Shown here: in pieces, positions 1 to 4,648 of the stretch
Position numbering within the stretch: the stretch's first letter is position 1
Layout of the letters: the number at the start of each line of letters is the position of its first letter
Origin: Bacillota bacterium
Lineage (GTDB): Bacteria > Bacillota > UBA4882 > UBA10575
NCBI GenBank assembly: GCA_003511465.1
Contig: DOID01000114.1
Coordinates: 3,544-12,086 of the forward strand
Length of the DNA: 8,543 nt
Reading direction: 5' to 3'
Position numbers and translations under genes: made by a program
The notes under the pieces: model-generated
Database searches by the model: none
What the model saw: only the letters and a program-made list of their open reading frames with translations
What the model was told of the DNA's origin: nothing

Positions 1-587
1 TTTCTCCTTTCCCTACCAAGATAGGGGGTTAAATATTCCCTTAACTGGCGCCGTCCTCGGTGGATCCGAGAACGAACCGTTCCTAGCGAACATTGGAGGA
101 TATTGCTGATCTCTTCATAGGAAAAACCTTGGACATCGCAGAGGACAACGGCAGCCCGGAACTCCTCAGGTAAGCGCAAGAGCGCTTTTTGGATGGTGTC
201 GCCCAGTTCGTGGCGGAGGGCATAGTCTTCCGGTAGTCTACTGTAATCCGGTATATCTTTTGTTTTTTCCTGTTCAAGATAGGGTGGGGACTCGTCTAAA
301 GAGGCCACAAAGGGACGCCGCTTTTTTTTTCGGTATTGATCAATAAACAACCGGTAAATAATCTGGTAAACCCAGCGGTCAAAGGAAGTTCCCACTTTGA
401 AACGGTGAAAAGCACGATAGGCTTTGAGCAAGCCTTCCTGCGTCAAATCCAGAGCATCATCATGATTTCCGGTTAACCGGTAAGCAAAATGATAGAAGGC
501 TTTCTCGTGGGTTTTGACCTGTTTTTCGAATTCTTCCAGAGCATTCGGCGCTAATCTGGCCAGAGACAAGGTGTTCGTGTGCAACAT
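1..587 (-). CDS. ECF-type RNA polymerase sigma factor (sigma-70 family, RpoE/SigW-like), 3' end cut by window edge
   Basis: This is an alternative sigma factor that directs RNA polymerase to stress promoters. Reading the minus strand from the ATG at 587-585 gives 195 codons without a stop before the window ends. Region 2 is at about residues 30-92 (YRLTGNHDDALDLTQEGLLKA, then FDRWVYQIIYRLFIDQYRKKKRR), matching core-binding and -10-recognition segments. Region 4 is at about 123-187 (LPEEFRAAVVLCDVQGFSYEEI, then CSLGTVRSRIHRGRRQLR), the helix-turn-helix that reads the -35 element. There is no region 1 or 3, hence an ECF factor. The start is supported by AAAGG (598-602) 10 nt upstream. The sequence ends at residue 195, close to the usual ECF length, so little is missing. 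It lies 79 nt downstream of htrA on the same strand. Target stress and anti-sigma partner are not visible; the subfamily is not assigned. Confidence 0.93.
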   Translation of the reverse strand, partial: MLHTNTLSLARLAPNALEEFEKQVKTHEKAFYHFAYRLTGNHDDALDLTQEGLLKAYRAFHRFKVGTSFDRWVYQIIYRLFIDQYRKKKRRPFVASLDESPPYLEQEKTKDIPDYSRLPEDYALRHELGDTIQKALLRLPEEFRAAVVLCDVQGFSYEEISNILQCSLGTVRSRIHRGRRQLREYLTPYLGRERR

Positions 588-623
588 CGTATCCAAACCT
601 TTCTCAGATAATCTCTTACCAGC

Positions 624-652
624 ATTTTATCGCTTAACGCGAGTTATGTCAA
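624..652 (-). promoter_or_regulatory. Near-consensus housekeeping (sigma-A) promoter for the ECF sigma gene
   Basis: On the minus strand, TTGACA (652-647, 6/6 to consensus) is followed after exactly 17 nt by TAAAAT (629-624, 5/6). Transcription would begin near 617 and leave about 30 nt of leader before the sigma start at 587. The spacer contains a small inverted repeat (TAAC-TCGC-GTTA), too short to call an operator. This would let the sigma gene be made independently of htrA. Confidence 0.72.
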
Positions 653-666
653 AAAGCAGGTTTTGC

Positions 667-1866
667 CTATTCGTCTTCGGGTTTTGCTTCCAGGACGACA
701 TCGATCTTTCTAAATTCCTCGTCTCGCCATACCAGCAGGGAGACTTGGTCGCCAATCTTCATCTTTTGGATCTGGGTGGACAACTCTTGACCGGAATTAA
801 GCTCTTTACGGTTGAGTTGCGTTATAATGTCTTGGGGGAGTAGACCTGCTTTGTCGGCGGGCGAATCTTTGACCACCCGGCCAACATAGACCCCATTCTT
901 AAAGGGTAAGTTAAAATAAGAAGTCATGTCGGCATTCACGTCTTGCATATAAATTCCCAACCACGGTGTGGTGGATGTGGGATGGGCAATTTTTCCGTCA
1001 TTAATTAAGGCGTCTAGATTATCCTGGAGCAGATTAATGGGAATGGCAAAACCAATATTTTGGGCATTGGAGAGAATTGCTTCGTTGATCCCAATCACTT
1101 CGCCCTTGAGGTTGACCAATGGCCCGCCGCTGTTCCCCGGATTAATGGCGGCGTCGGTTTGGATTAGGTAACCTTCCTTAGCATCCTCGGAAAGCGAACG
1201 GTTCAAGGCGCTGATGATTCCGGTGGTTACGGTTTCGTGTAAACCATAGGGGTTGCCGAAGGCCACCACCCACTGGCCGATTTGAAGCTCAGTGGAATCG
1301 CCCATTTCTAAGTAGGTGAGGTTTTTCGCATTGATCTTAACGATGGCCAGATCATATTTTTTGTCCGCCCCAATAACCTTGGCATCGTATTTTTTGCCGC
1401 CTTTCAAATTCACCGAAATTTTATCGGCGTTTTCAACCACATGGTAATTGGTGACGATATAGCCGTCGGGACGGATGATAAATCCGGACCCGGTCCCTTG
1501 TTGCTTGTATTCCCGATTACCACCATAGCTATCAAAGAAGCCGGGGCCAAAGAAGTCGCGGAAAAATTCGGGGACCATCGGATTTGTGGTTACCGTTCGT
1601 TCGGTGTCGATATAAACTACCGCCGGCGCTACTTTTTTATTAACATTAATGATCGCATTTTCCCAGGAAGAATCGGGACCAAAGCTAAAAGCGGTCTGTT
1701 GTACCGCTGGTCTTTGTTCAGCAGGGGCTTCAGCGGTTGGCGTCGGAACGGATTTATCCTCTGGGCCGCTAAAGGTAAGAAAGACGGCTGAAGTAATCAT
1801 AGAAGTCGCAATTACGACAAACAATAGGGTTAATAATTTTTGGTGGCGTGGATTCAATTTACCCAT
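667..1866 (-). CDS. htrA: Membrane-anchored HtrA/DegP-type serine protease with one PDZ domain
   Basis: This 399-residue protein would degrade or refold damaged proteins outside the cytoplasmic membrane. Residues 11-32 form one hydrophobic segment after a basic N-terminus, i.e. a signal anchor. A Pro/Ala/Thr-rich linker follows to about residue 65. The trypsin-like domain spans about 68-290, with the triad His142 (TNYHVVENA), Asp172 (YDLAIVKI) and Ser246 (NPGNSGGPL). A single PDZ domain begins at Trp302 (WLGIYMQDV) and runs almost to the end, with NGVYVGRVVKDSPADKAGL as its core. Length fits single-PDZ HtrA proteins. The start is fixed by GGAGGAG about 8 nt upstream of the ATG at 1866-1864. 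The gene is divergent from yicC and is followed by an ECF sigma gene; an ECF-type promoter lies upstream. Established knowledge: htrA genes are common members of envelope-stress regulons. The exact substrate is unknown. Confidence 0.95.
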   Translation of the reverse strand: MGKLNPRHQKLLTLLFVVIATSMITSAVFLTFSGPEDKSVPTPTAEAPAEQRPAVQQTAFSFGPDSSWENAIINVNKKVAPAVVYIDTERTVTTNPMVPEFFRDFFGPGFFDSYGGNREYKQQGTGSGFIIRPDGYIVTNYHVVENADKISVNLKGGKKYDAKVIGADKKYDLAIVKINAKNLTYLEMGDSTELQIGQWVVAFGNPYGLHETVTTGIISALNRSLSEDAKEGYLIQTDAAINPGNSGGPLVNLKGEVIGINEAILSNAQNIGFAIPINLLQDNLDALINDGKIAHPTSTTPWLGIYMQDVNADMTSYFNLPFKNGVYVGRVVKDSPADKAGLLPQDIITQLNRKELNSGQELSTQIQKMKIGDQVSLLVWRDEEFRKIDVVLEAKPEDE

Positions 1867-1933
1867 CGATAACTCCTCCTCAAAGCAAAAGTTGACACAA
1901 TGGAGTGGATTAAGGTCATGATTCTAATGGTTT

Positions 1934-1961
1934 AAAACGATCTGTCTTGCAAAAAGTTCCC
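1934..1961 (-). promoter_or_regulatory. Candidate ECF-sigma promoter upstream of htrA
   Basis: On the minus strand, GGGAAC (1961-1956) is separated by 16 nt from CGTTTT (1939-1934). The AAC -35 motif and CGT -10 motif at 16-17 nt spacing are the hallmark of ECF promoters such as those of Bacillus SigW (TGAAAC-N16-CGTA). No good sigma-A promoter for htrA is visible in the same stretch. The predicted start of transcription is near 1926, giving a leader of about 60 nt. The sigma factor encoded just downstream of htrA is the obvious candidate to use it; that link is inference. Confidence 0.6.
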
Positions 1962-2054
1962 TCGGAAAATAAAAGAAAAATGGACTTAAAAAGGAGGAGT
2001 TTCCTGATAAGGGTGGAATTAAGTTAGCAGTATTCAGATTTTTGTTTAACCTCT

Positions 2055-2074
2055 TTAAGAAAAGCTTTTTTTAA
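2055..2074. repeat. 20-bp near-perfect A/T-rich palindrome just upstream of the yicC ribosome binding site
   Basis: The half-sites are TTAAGAAAAG and CTTTTTTTAA, with one mismatch and the centre AAGCTT. It ends 4 nt before the AAGGAG Shine-Dalgarno site of yicC. It could be an operator or a weak RNA hairpin; A/T-rich sequence makes a chance palindrome possible. Confidence 0.4.
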
Positions 2075-2093
2075 GCCTAAGGAGAATTGATTG

Positions 2094-2975
2094 ATGCCCT
2101 TTAGTATGACCGGTTACGGTAGATTCAGATTAGAAGATGACCCGAGCTACATAATTACCGTTGAGATTCGCAGTGTTAATCATCGCTATTTTGATGTTTC
2201 GATCCGTTTACCAAAGAATTATTCCTGGTTAGAAGAGAAGATTGTTAAACAGATTAAGCCCTTGCTCCGACGGGGGAAAGTCGATCTGTTTATTGCAATT
2301 GAAGAACGACCGAAAAACCCCCATTGTCGACTAGAAATTGACCAAAGGCTTTTGGCCGACTATTTGCATGAGGTTAAACGGGTGCAGAAACAATTTCGAC
2401 TTCCCGGGAAAATCGGGATGGAACAAGTGCTTTTGATTCCTGATCTGTTTGTGAAAAAAGAAGAAGTTAATGAAGAAGCACTGGAAAATGCAGTTGTGCA
2501 GGCTGTCCAAGGCGCTGCAGAACGGCTACTGGCGATGAGAAAAAAAGAGGGCGAGATTATTGCCGCCGACCTGAAGGCGCGGATCCATCGCTTGGAGCAG
2601 GCGATTGCCGATATTGAAGGCTTAGCCTCTGAGCTGCCCAGCATCTACCAGGAAAAACTAACCAAAGTAGTTAACGAATTATTGGGTAAGGTGGACTGGG
2701 ACGAACACCGGTTAGCGATGGAGGTCCTTTTTTATGTTGAACGCTCATCCATTACCGAAGAAATCACCCGTTTTAAAAGCCATCTCGAGCAGTTTCTATC
2801 AACCATCAATACCCAGGGGCCGATTGGTAAAAAACTCGACTTCATTGCCCAGGAGTTGCACCGCGAGATCAATACCATCGCCGCCAAAACCACCGAACTT
2901 TCCGTCTCCCGTTATATCGTGGAGGTTAAAAGTGAAGTAGAGAACATACGCGAACAAGTTCAAAATATCGAATAG
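2094..2975 (+). CDS. yicC: YicC/YloC family endoribonuclease
   Basis: The 293-residue product matches the YicC/YloC family over its full usual length (about 290). The N-terminal family signature is MPFSMTGYGR (residues 1-10), followed by VEIRSVNHRYFDVSIRLP. The central part is charged and helical, probably coiled coil. The C-terminal DUF1732-type block contains DEHRLAMEVLFYVERSSITEEI, then FKSHLEQF, then GKKLDFIAQELHREINTIAAK. Members act as endoribonucleases; E. coli YicC has been linked to small-RNA turnover. The substrate here is unknown. The start is ATG 2094, with AAGGAG (2079-2084) 9 nt upstream; a TTG immediately before it is less likely. It is the first gene of the operon, and its TAG stop overlaps the Shine-Dalgarno site of the next gene, suggesting translational coupling. 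Confidence 0.94.
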   Translation: MPFSMTGYGRFRLEDDPSYIITVEIRSVNHRYFDVSIRLPKNYSWLEEKIVKQIKPLLRRGKVDLFIAIEERPKNPHCRLEIDQRLLADYLHEVKRVQKQFRLPGKIGMEQVLLIPDLFVKKEEVNEEALENAVVQAVQGAAERLLAMRKKEGEIIAADLKARIHRLEQAIADIEGLASELPSIYQEKLTKVVNELLGKVDWDEHRLAMEVLFYVERSSITEEITRFKSHLEQFLSTINTQGPIGKKLDFIAQELHREINTIAAKTTELSVSRYIVEVKSEVENIREQVQNIE

Positions 2976-2986
2976 GAGGTGAAAAA

Positions 2987-3298
2987 ATGCCGCTTCCACA
3001 GTTAACTCTAGAAGAGAAAAAGCAAGCTTTGAAAAAAGCGCAACAGGTCAGGAGCCAACGGGCGAAGATTCGCCAGGATTTAAAAGCAGGGCGAACCGGG
3101 ATTCGTGAAGTGCTGGAACAGACAGACAGTGATGTAGTTGCGAAAATGCGGGTTGCCTACTTGCTTGAGTCATTACCACGGATTGGAAAGGTTCGTACTC
3201 GGAAAATCATGAATGAGATTGGGATCGATGAAACCAGAAGAGTCCAAGGCCTCGGTTCCCGGCAGAGACAGGCTTTAATTGAGCGTTTTGGCAACTAG
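2987..3298 (+). CDS. mihF: Actinobacterial-type integration host factor (mIHF), nucleoid-associated DNA-binding protein
   Basis: This 103-residue basic protein has the mIHF layout. It starts MPLPQLTLEEKKQALKKAQ, as in actinobacterial mIHF (M-A-L-P-x-L-T), and continues with a long charged helix (about 8-34). A short acidic stretch EVLEQTDSD (41-49) follows. The helix-two-turn-helix DNA-binding core contains KMRVAYLLESLPRIGKVR (53-70), KIMNEIGI (73-80), RRVQGLGSRQRQALIERF (84-101). The LPxxGKVRxxKIM and GLGxRQR segments are the diagnostic ones. Established: mIHF binds and bends DNA in Mycobacterium and Streptomyces and is unrelated to HU/IHF of Proteobacteria. A strong AGGAGGTG site lies 7 nt before the ATG. 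In Actinobacteria mihF sits next to gmk and rpoZ; here it is 22 nt upstream of remA in the same operon. Function in this phylum is inferred. Confidence 0.9.
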   Translation: MPLPQLTLEEKKQALKKAQQVRSQRAKIRQDLKAGRTGIREVLEQTDSDVVAKMRVAYLLESLPRIGKVRTRKIMNEIGIDETRRVQGLGSRQRQALIERFGN

Positions 3299-3320
3299 TA
3301 AAAGGGGGATTCCACTCCGC

Positions 3321-3590
3321 ATGGAGATCAAACTGATTAATATTGGTTTTGGTAATATGGTCGCGGCCAACAGGATTGTGGCGATTGTTAGTCCTGAGTC
3401 TGCCCCAATTAAGCGGATTATTCAGGAAAGCCGTGATCGCGGGACCCTGATTGATGCGACATATGGCAGAAGGACCAGGGCTGTAATTATTGTTGATAGT
3501 CTTCATGTAATTCTTTCTGCAGTTCAACCGGAAACAGTTGCGCACCGTTTAAATACTAAAGAAGCTGTAAATAATGATGCTGAGGAGTAG
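3321..3590 (+). CDS. remA: RemA family DNA-binding regulator (extracellular matrix regulatory protein A, DUF370)
   Basis: The 89-residue product is colinear with Bacillus subtilis RemA. It begins MEIKLINIGFGNMVAANRIV and contains IVSPESAPIKRIIQESRDRG (about 26-45), LIDATYGRRTRAVIIVDS (46-63) and HVILSAVQPETVAHRL (65-80). In B. subtilis RemA activates biofilm-matrix and osmoprotection genes by binding DNA as an oligomeric ring; targets in this organism are unknown. The start is set by the conserved N-terminus at ATG 3321. The nearest Shine-Dalgarno sequence (AAAGGGGGA, 3301-3309) is 11-12 nt away, longer than for neighbours, and the AUG lies in the loop of a small CTCC/GGAG inverted repeat (3315-3326). 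Upstream in-frame TTG codons (3279, 3288) would overlap mihF and add non-conserved residues. gmk follows 6 nt after the stop. Confidence 0.95.
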   Translation: MEIKLINIGFGNMVAANRIVAIVSPESAPIKRIIQESRDRGTLIDATYGRRTRAVIIVDSLHVILSAVQPETVAHRLNTKEAVNNDAEE

Positions 3591-3596
3591 TAATTG

Positions 3597-4214
3597 ATGG
3601 TTGGTCTACTATATGTTCTTTCAGGTCCTTCCGGAGTGGGAAAAAATACGGTGTTACAGGAAGTGCTGGCGAAGCGGACAGATTTAATTTATTCAATTTC
3701 CGCGACGACCCGTCCACCGCGCGGCCAAGAAGTAGATGGCGTGAATTATTATTTTTTATCGAAAGCACAGTTTTTCGCAGAGATTGAAAATGACGGTTTT
3801 TTAGAATGGGCGGAGATATACAACCAGTATTATGGGACGCCAAAACAGATCGTCCTTGACCGGCTACAAAAGGGACAACATATTATTTTAGATGTGGATA
3901 TTCAAGGCGCTGCCCAAATCAAAAAGAATTACCCCAATGCGATTTCGATTTTCCTCTATCCGCCATCACGGGCGGAGTTAAAGCGGAGGCTACTGGCGAG
4001 GAATACCGATGACCAAGAGTCGATCGAAAAAAGATTAGCCTATATCGAACAGGAATTAACTGCTGTCTCTACTTATGATTATGTTGTACTCAATGATCGT
4101 CTGGACGAAGCTTGTATGCGGGTAGAATCAATCATCAATGCCGAAGAAGTTAAAGTAACCCGCGGGTACTGGAAGAGGTTGCTTTGCCTTGACAAAAACG
4201 AAAAAAACGCGTAA
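3597..4214 (+). CDS. gmk: Guanylate kinase
   Basis: This enzyme phosphorylates GMP to GDP with ATP in the cytoplasm. The 205-residue protein has the P-loop GPSGVGKNT (10-18). The GMP-binding residues appear at their usual positions: Ser35, Arg39 and Arg42 (SATTRPPRG), Tyr51 (NYYF), Glu70 (FLEWAE) and Tyr79 (YYGTP). The LDVDIQGA strand (98-105) carries the conserved Asp pair, and the lid segment is RRLLARNTDDQESIEKRL. Asn17 replaces the more common Ser or Gly after the P-loop lysine; the following Thr is kept, so activity is expected. The start is ATG 3597 with GAGGAG (3582-3587) 9 nt upstream, inside the end of remA; a TTG directly before the ATG is less likely. In Bacillota this enzyme is a known target of (p)ppGpp inhibition, but nothing in the sequence tests that here. 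Confidence 0.97.
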   Translation: MVGLLYVLSGPSGVGKNTVLQEVLAKRTDLIYSISATTRPPRGQEVDGVNYYFLSKAQFFAEIENDGFLEWAEIYNQYYGTPKQIVLDRLQKGQHIILDVDIQGAAQIKKNYPNAISIFLYPPSRAELKRRLLARNTDDQESIEKRLAYIEQELTAVSTYDYVVLNDRLDEACMRVESIINAEEVKVTRGYWKRLLCLDKNEKNA

Positions 4215-4253
4215 TTTAATTATAGTATTGTTTTAGGAGGCATCATTTCCAAG

Positions 4254-4457
4254 ATGAACACACCTTCTCTGGAAAAGTTATTGGAAAAGGTTGACAGTAG
4301 ATATTCACTGGTCGTAACCGCCGCTAAACGTGCCCGCCAGATTATTGCTGAAAGTGAATCGGATGAGGATGGAGCGATCGGGGCTGTTTCAACCGCTTTA
4401 GATGAAATTCTGAAGGGGGATACCTTTCCCGTTCAGGAACCCTATAGTAATCAGTAA
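4254..4457 (+). CDS. rpoZ: DNA-directed RNA polymerase omega subunit
   Basis: The 67-residue product matches the omega subunit in length and order of motifs: PSLEKLLEKVDSRYSLVVTAAKRARQI at residues 4-30 (compare P-S-I-x-x-L-x-x-K-V-x-S-K-Y in other omegas), then the AIGAVSTALDEILKGD helix (41-56). Omega clamps the C-terminal tail of beta-prime and helps assemble the polymerase. It is the last gene of the yicC operon, 39 nt after gmk. The Shine-Dalgarno AGGAGG (4235-4240) is 13 nt from the ATG, which is long, but there is no better start codon in frame. A strong terminator begins 15 nt after the stop. Confidence 0.95.
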   Translation: MNTPSLEKLLEKVDSRYSLVVTAAKRARQIIAESESDEDGAIGAVSTALDEILKGDTFPVQEPYSNQ

Positions 4458-4472
4458 AGGGTAAACTTTAAC

Positions 4473-4505
4473 CCCGGCGCATCAGCGCCGGGTATTTTGT
4501 TTTTT
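4473..4505 (+). terminator. Intrinsic (rho-independent) terminator after rpoZ
   Basis: An 8-bp all-G/C stem, CCCGGCGC (4473-4480) with GCGCCGGG (4485-4492), closes a four-base ATCA loop and is followed by the T-rich run TATTTTGTTTTTT (4493-4505). It ends the yicC-mihF-remA-gmk-rpoZ operon before priA. Confidence 0.92.
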
Positions 4506-4530
4506 GGCCTTTTAAATCGGGTTTTACGCG

Positions 4531-4558
4531 TTGTCATGGATCGGCAACAACCTTTAAT
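4531..4558 (+). promoter_or_regulatory. Candidate sigma-A promoter for priA-def-fmt
   Basis: TTGTCA (4531-4536, 5/6 to TTGACA) and TTTAAT (4553-4558, 5/6 to TATAAT) are 16 nt apart. They lie just after the rpoZ terminator and about 90 nt before the priA start, where a new promoter is needed. Transcription would start near 4565 and leave a leader of about 85 nt. Confidence 0.45.
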
Positions 4559-4648
4559 CAAGCTTTTTGCATCGGCTATCAATATATTGTGCTGGGACAG
4601 TTGAATATCGGGACAACGCAAAAAGCCCTAATCGCTTGGAGGATGAAG

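Larger units (their letters stand above)
1867..2093. other. Divergent intergenic region between htrA and yicC
   Basis: This 227-nt A/T-rich spacer serves two divergent genes. Toward htrA it holds the Shine-Dalgarno site (antisense CTCCTCC at 1874-1880) and the ECF-type promoter. Toward yicC it holds a perfect TTGACA at 1892-1897 without a matching -10 at 16-18 nt, a weak TTGCAA/TAAAAG pair (1947-1952 and 1970-1975, 17-nt spacer), an orphan Shine-Dalgarno-like AAGGAGGAG at 1991-1999 with no proper start codon behind it, and a near-perfect 20-bp palindrome at 2055-2074. I cannot name a convincing promoter for the yicC operon. Confidence 0.6.

Noticed and set aside
83..277. A 64-residue minus-strand reading frame.
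   Set aside because: It is out of frame with the ECF sigma gene, which has clear region 2 and region 4 motifs across the same bases.
469..480. Perfect 12-bp palindrome CCGGTTAACCGG inside the sigma factor gene.
   Set aside because: It lies within conserved coding sequence (YRLTGN) and I did not notice a second copy elsewhere in the window, so it is likely a codon-driven coincidence.
650..672. Possible terminator after htrA (a short GCA/TGC or AGG/CCT hairpin followed by TTTTT on the minus strand).
   Set aside because: The stem is only 3 bp and the T run is part of the TTGACA promoter region; it is too weak to call, so read-through from htrA into the sigma gene is expected.
1892..1928. TTGACA at 1892-1897 with TCTAAT at 1923-1928 as a promoter for yicC.
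   Set aside because: The spacer is 25 nt, far outside the 16-18 nt range, and no better -10 lies at the right distance.
4259..4274. A 16-base string (ACACCTTCTCTGGAAA) shared between rpoZ (4259-4274) and priA (about 5959-5974).
   Set aside because: Both copies encode T-P-S-L-E, a conserved helicase motif in priA and part of the normal omega N-terminus in rpoZ; it is best explained by chance and codon preference.
4589..4648. A 20-residue N-terminal extension of PriA starting at TTG 4589.
   Set aside because: The GGAGG at 4638-4642 is positioned for ATG 4649, and the extra residues are outside the conserved PriA N-terminus.
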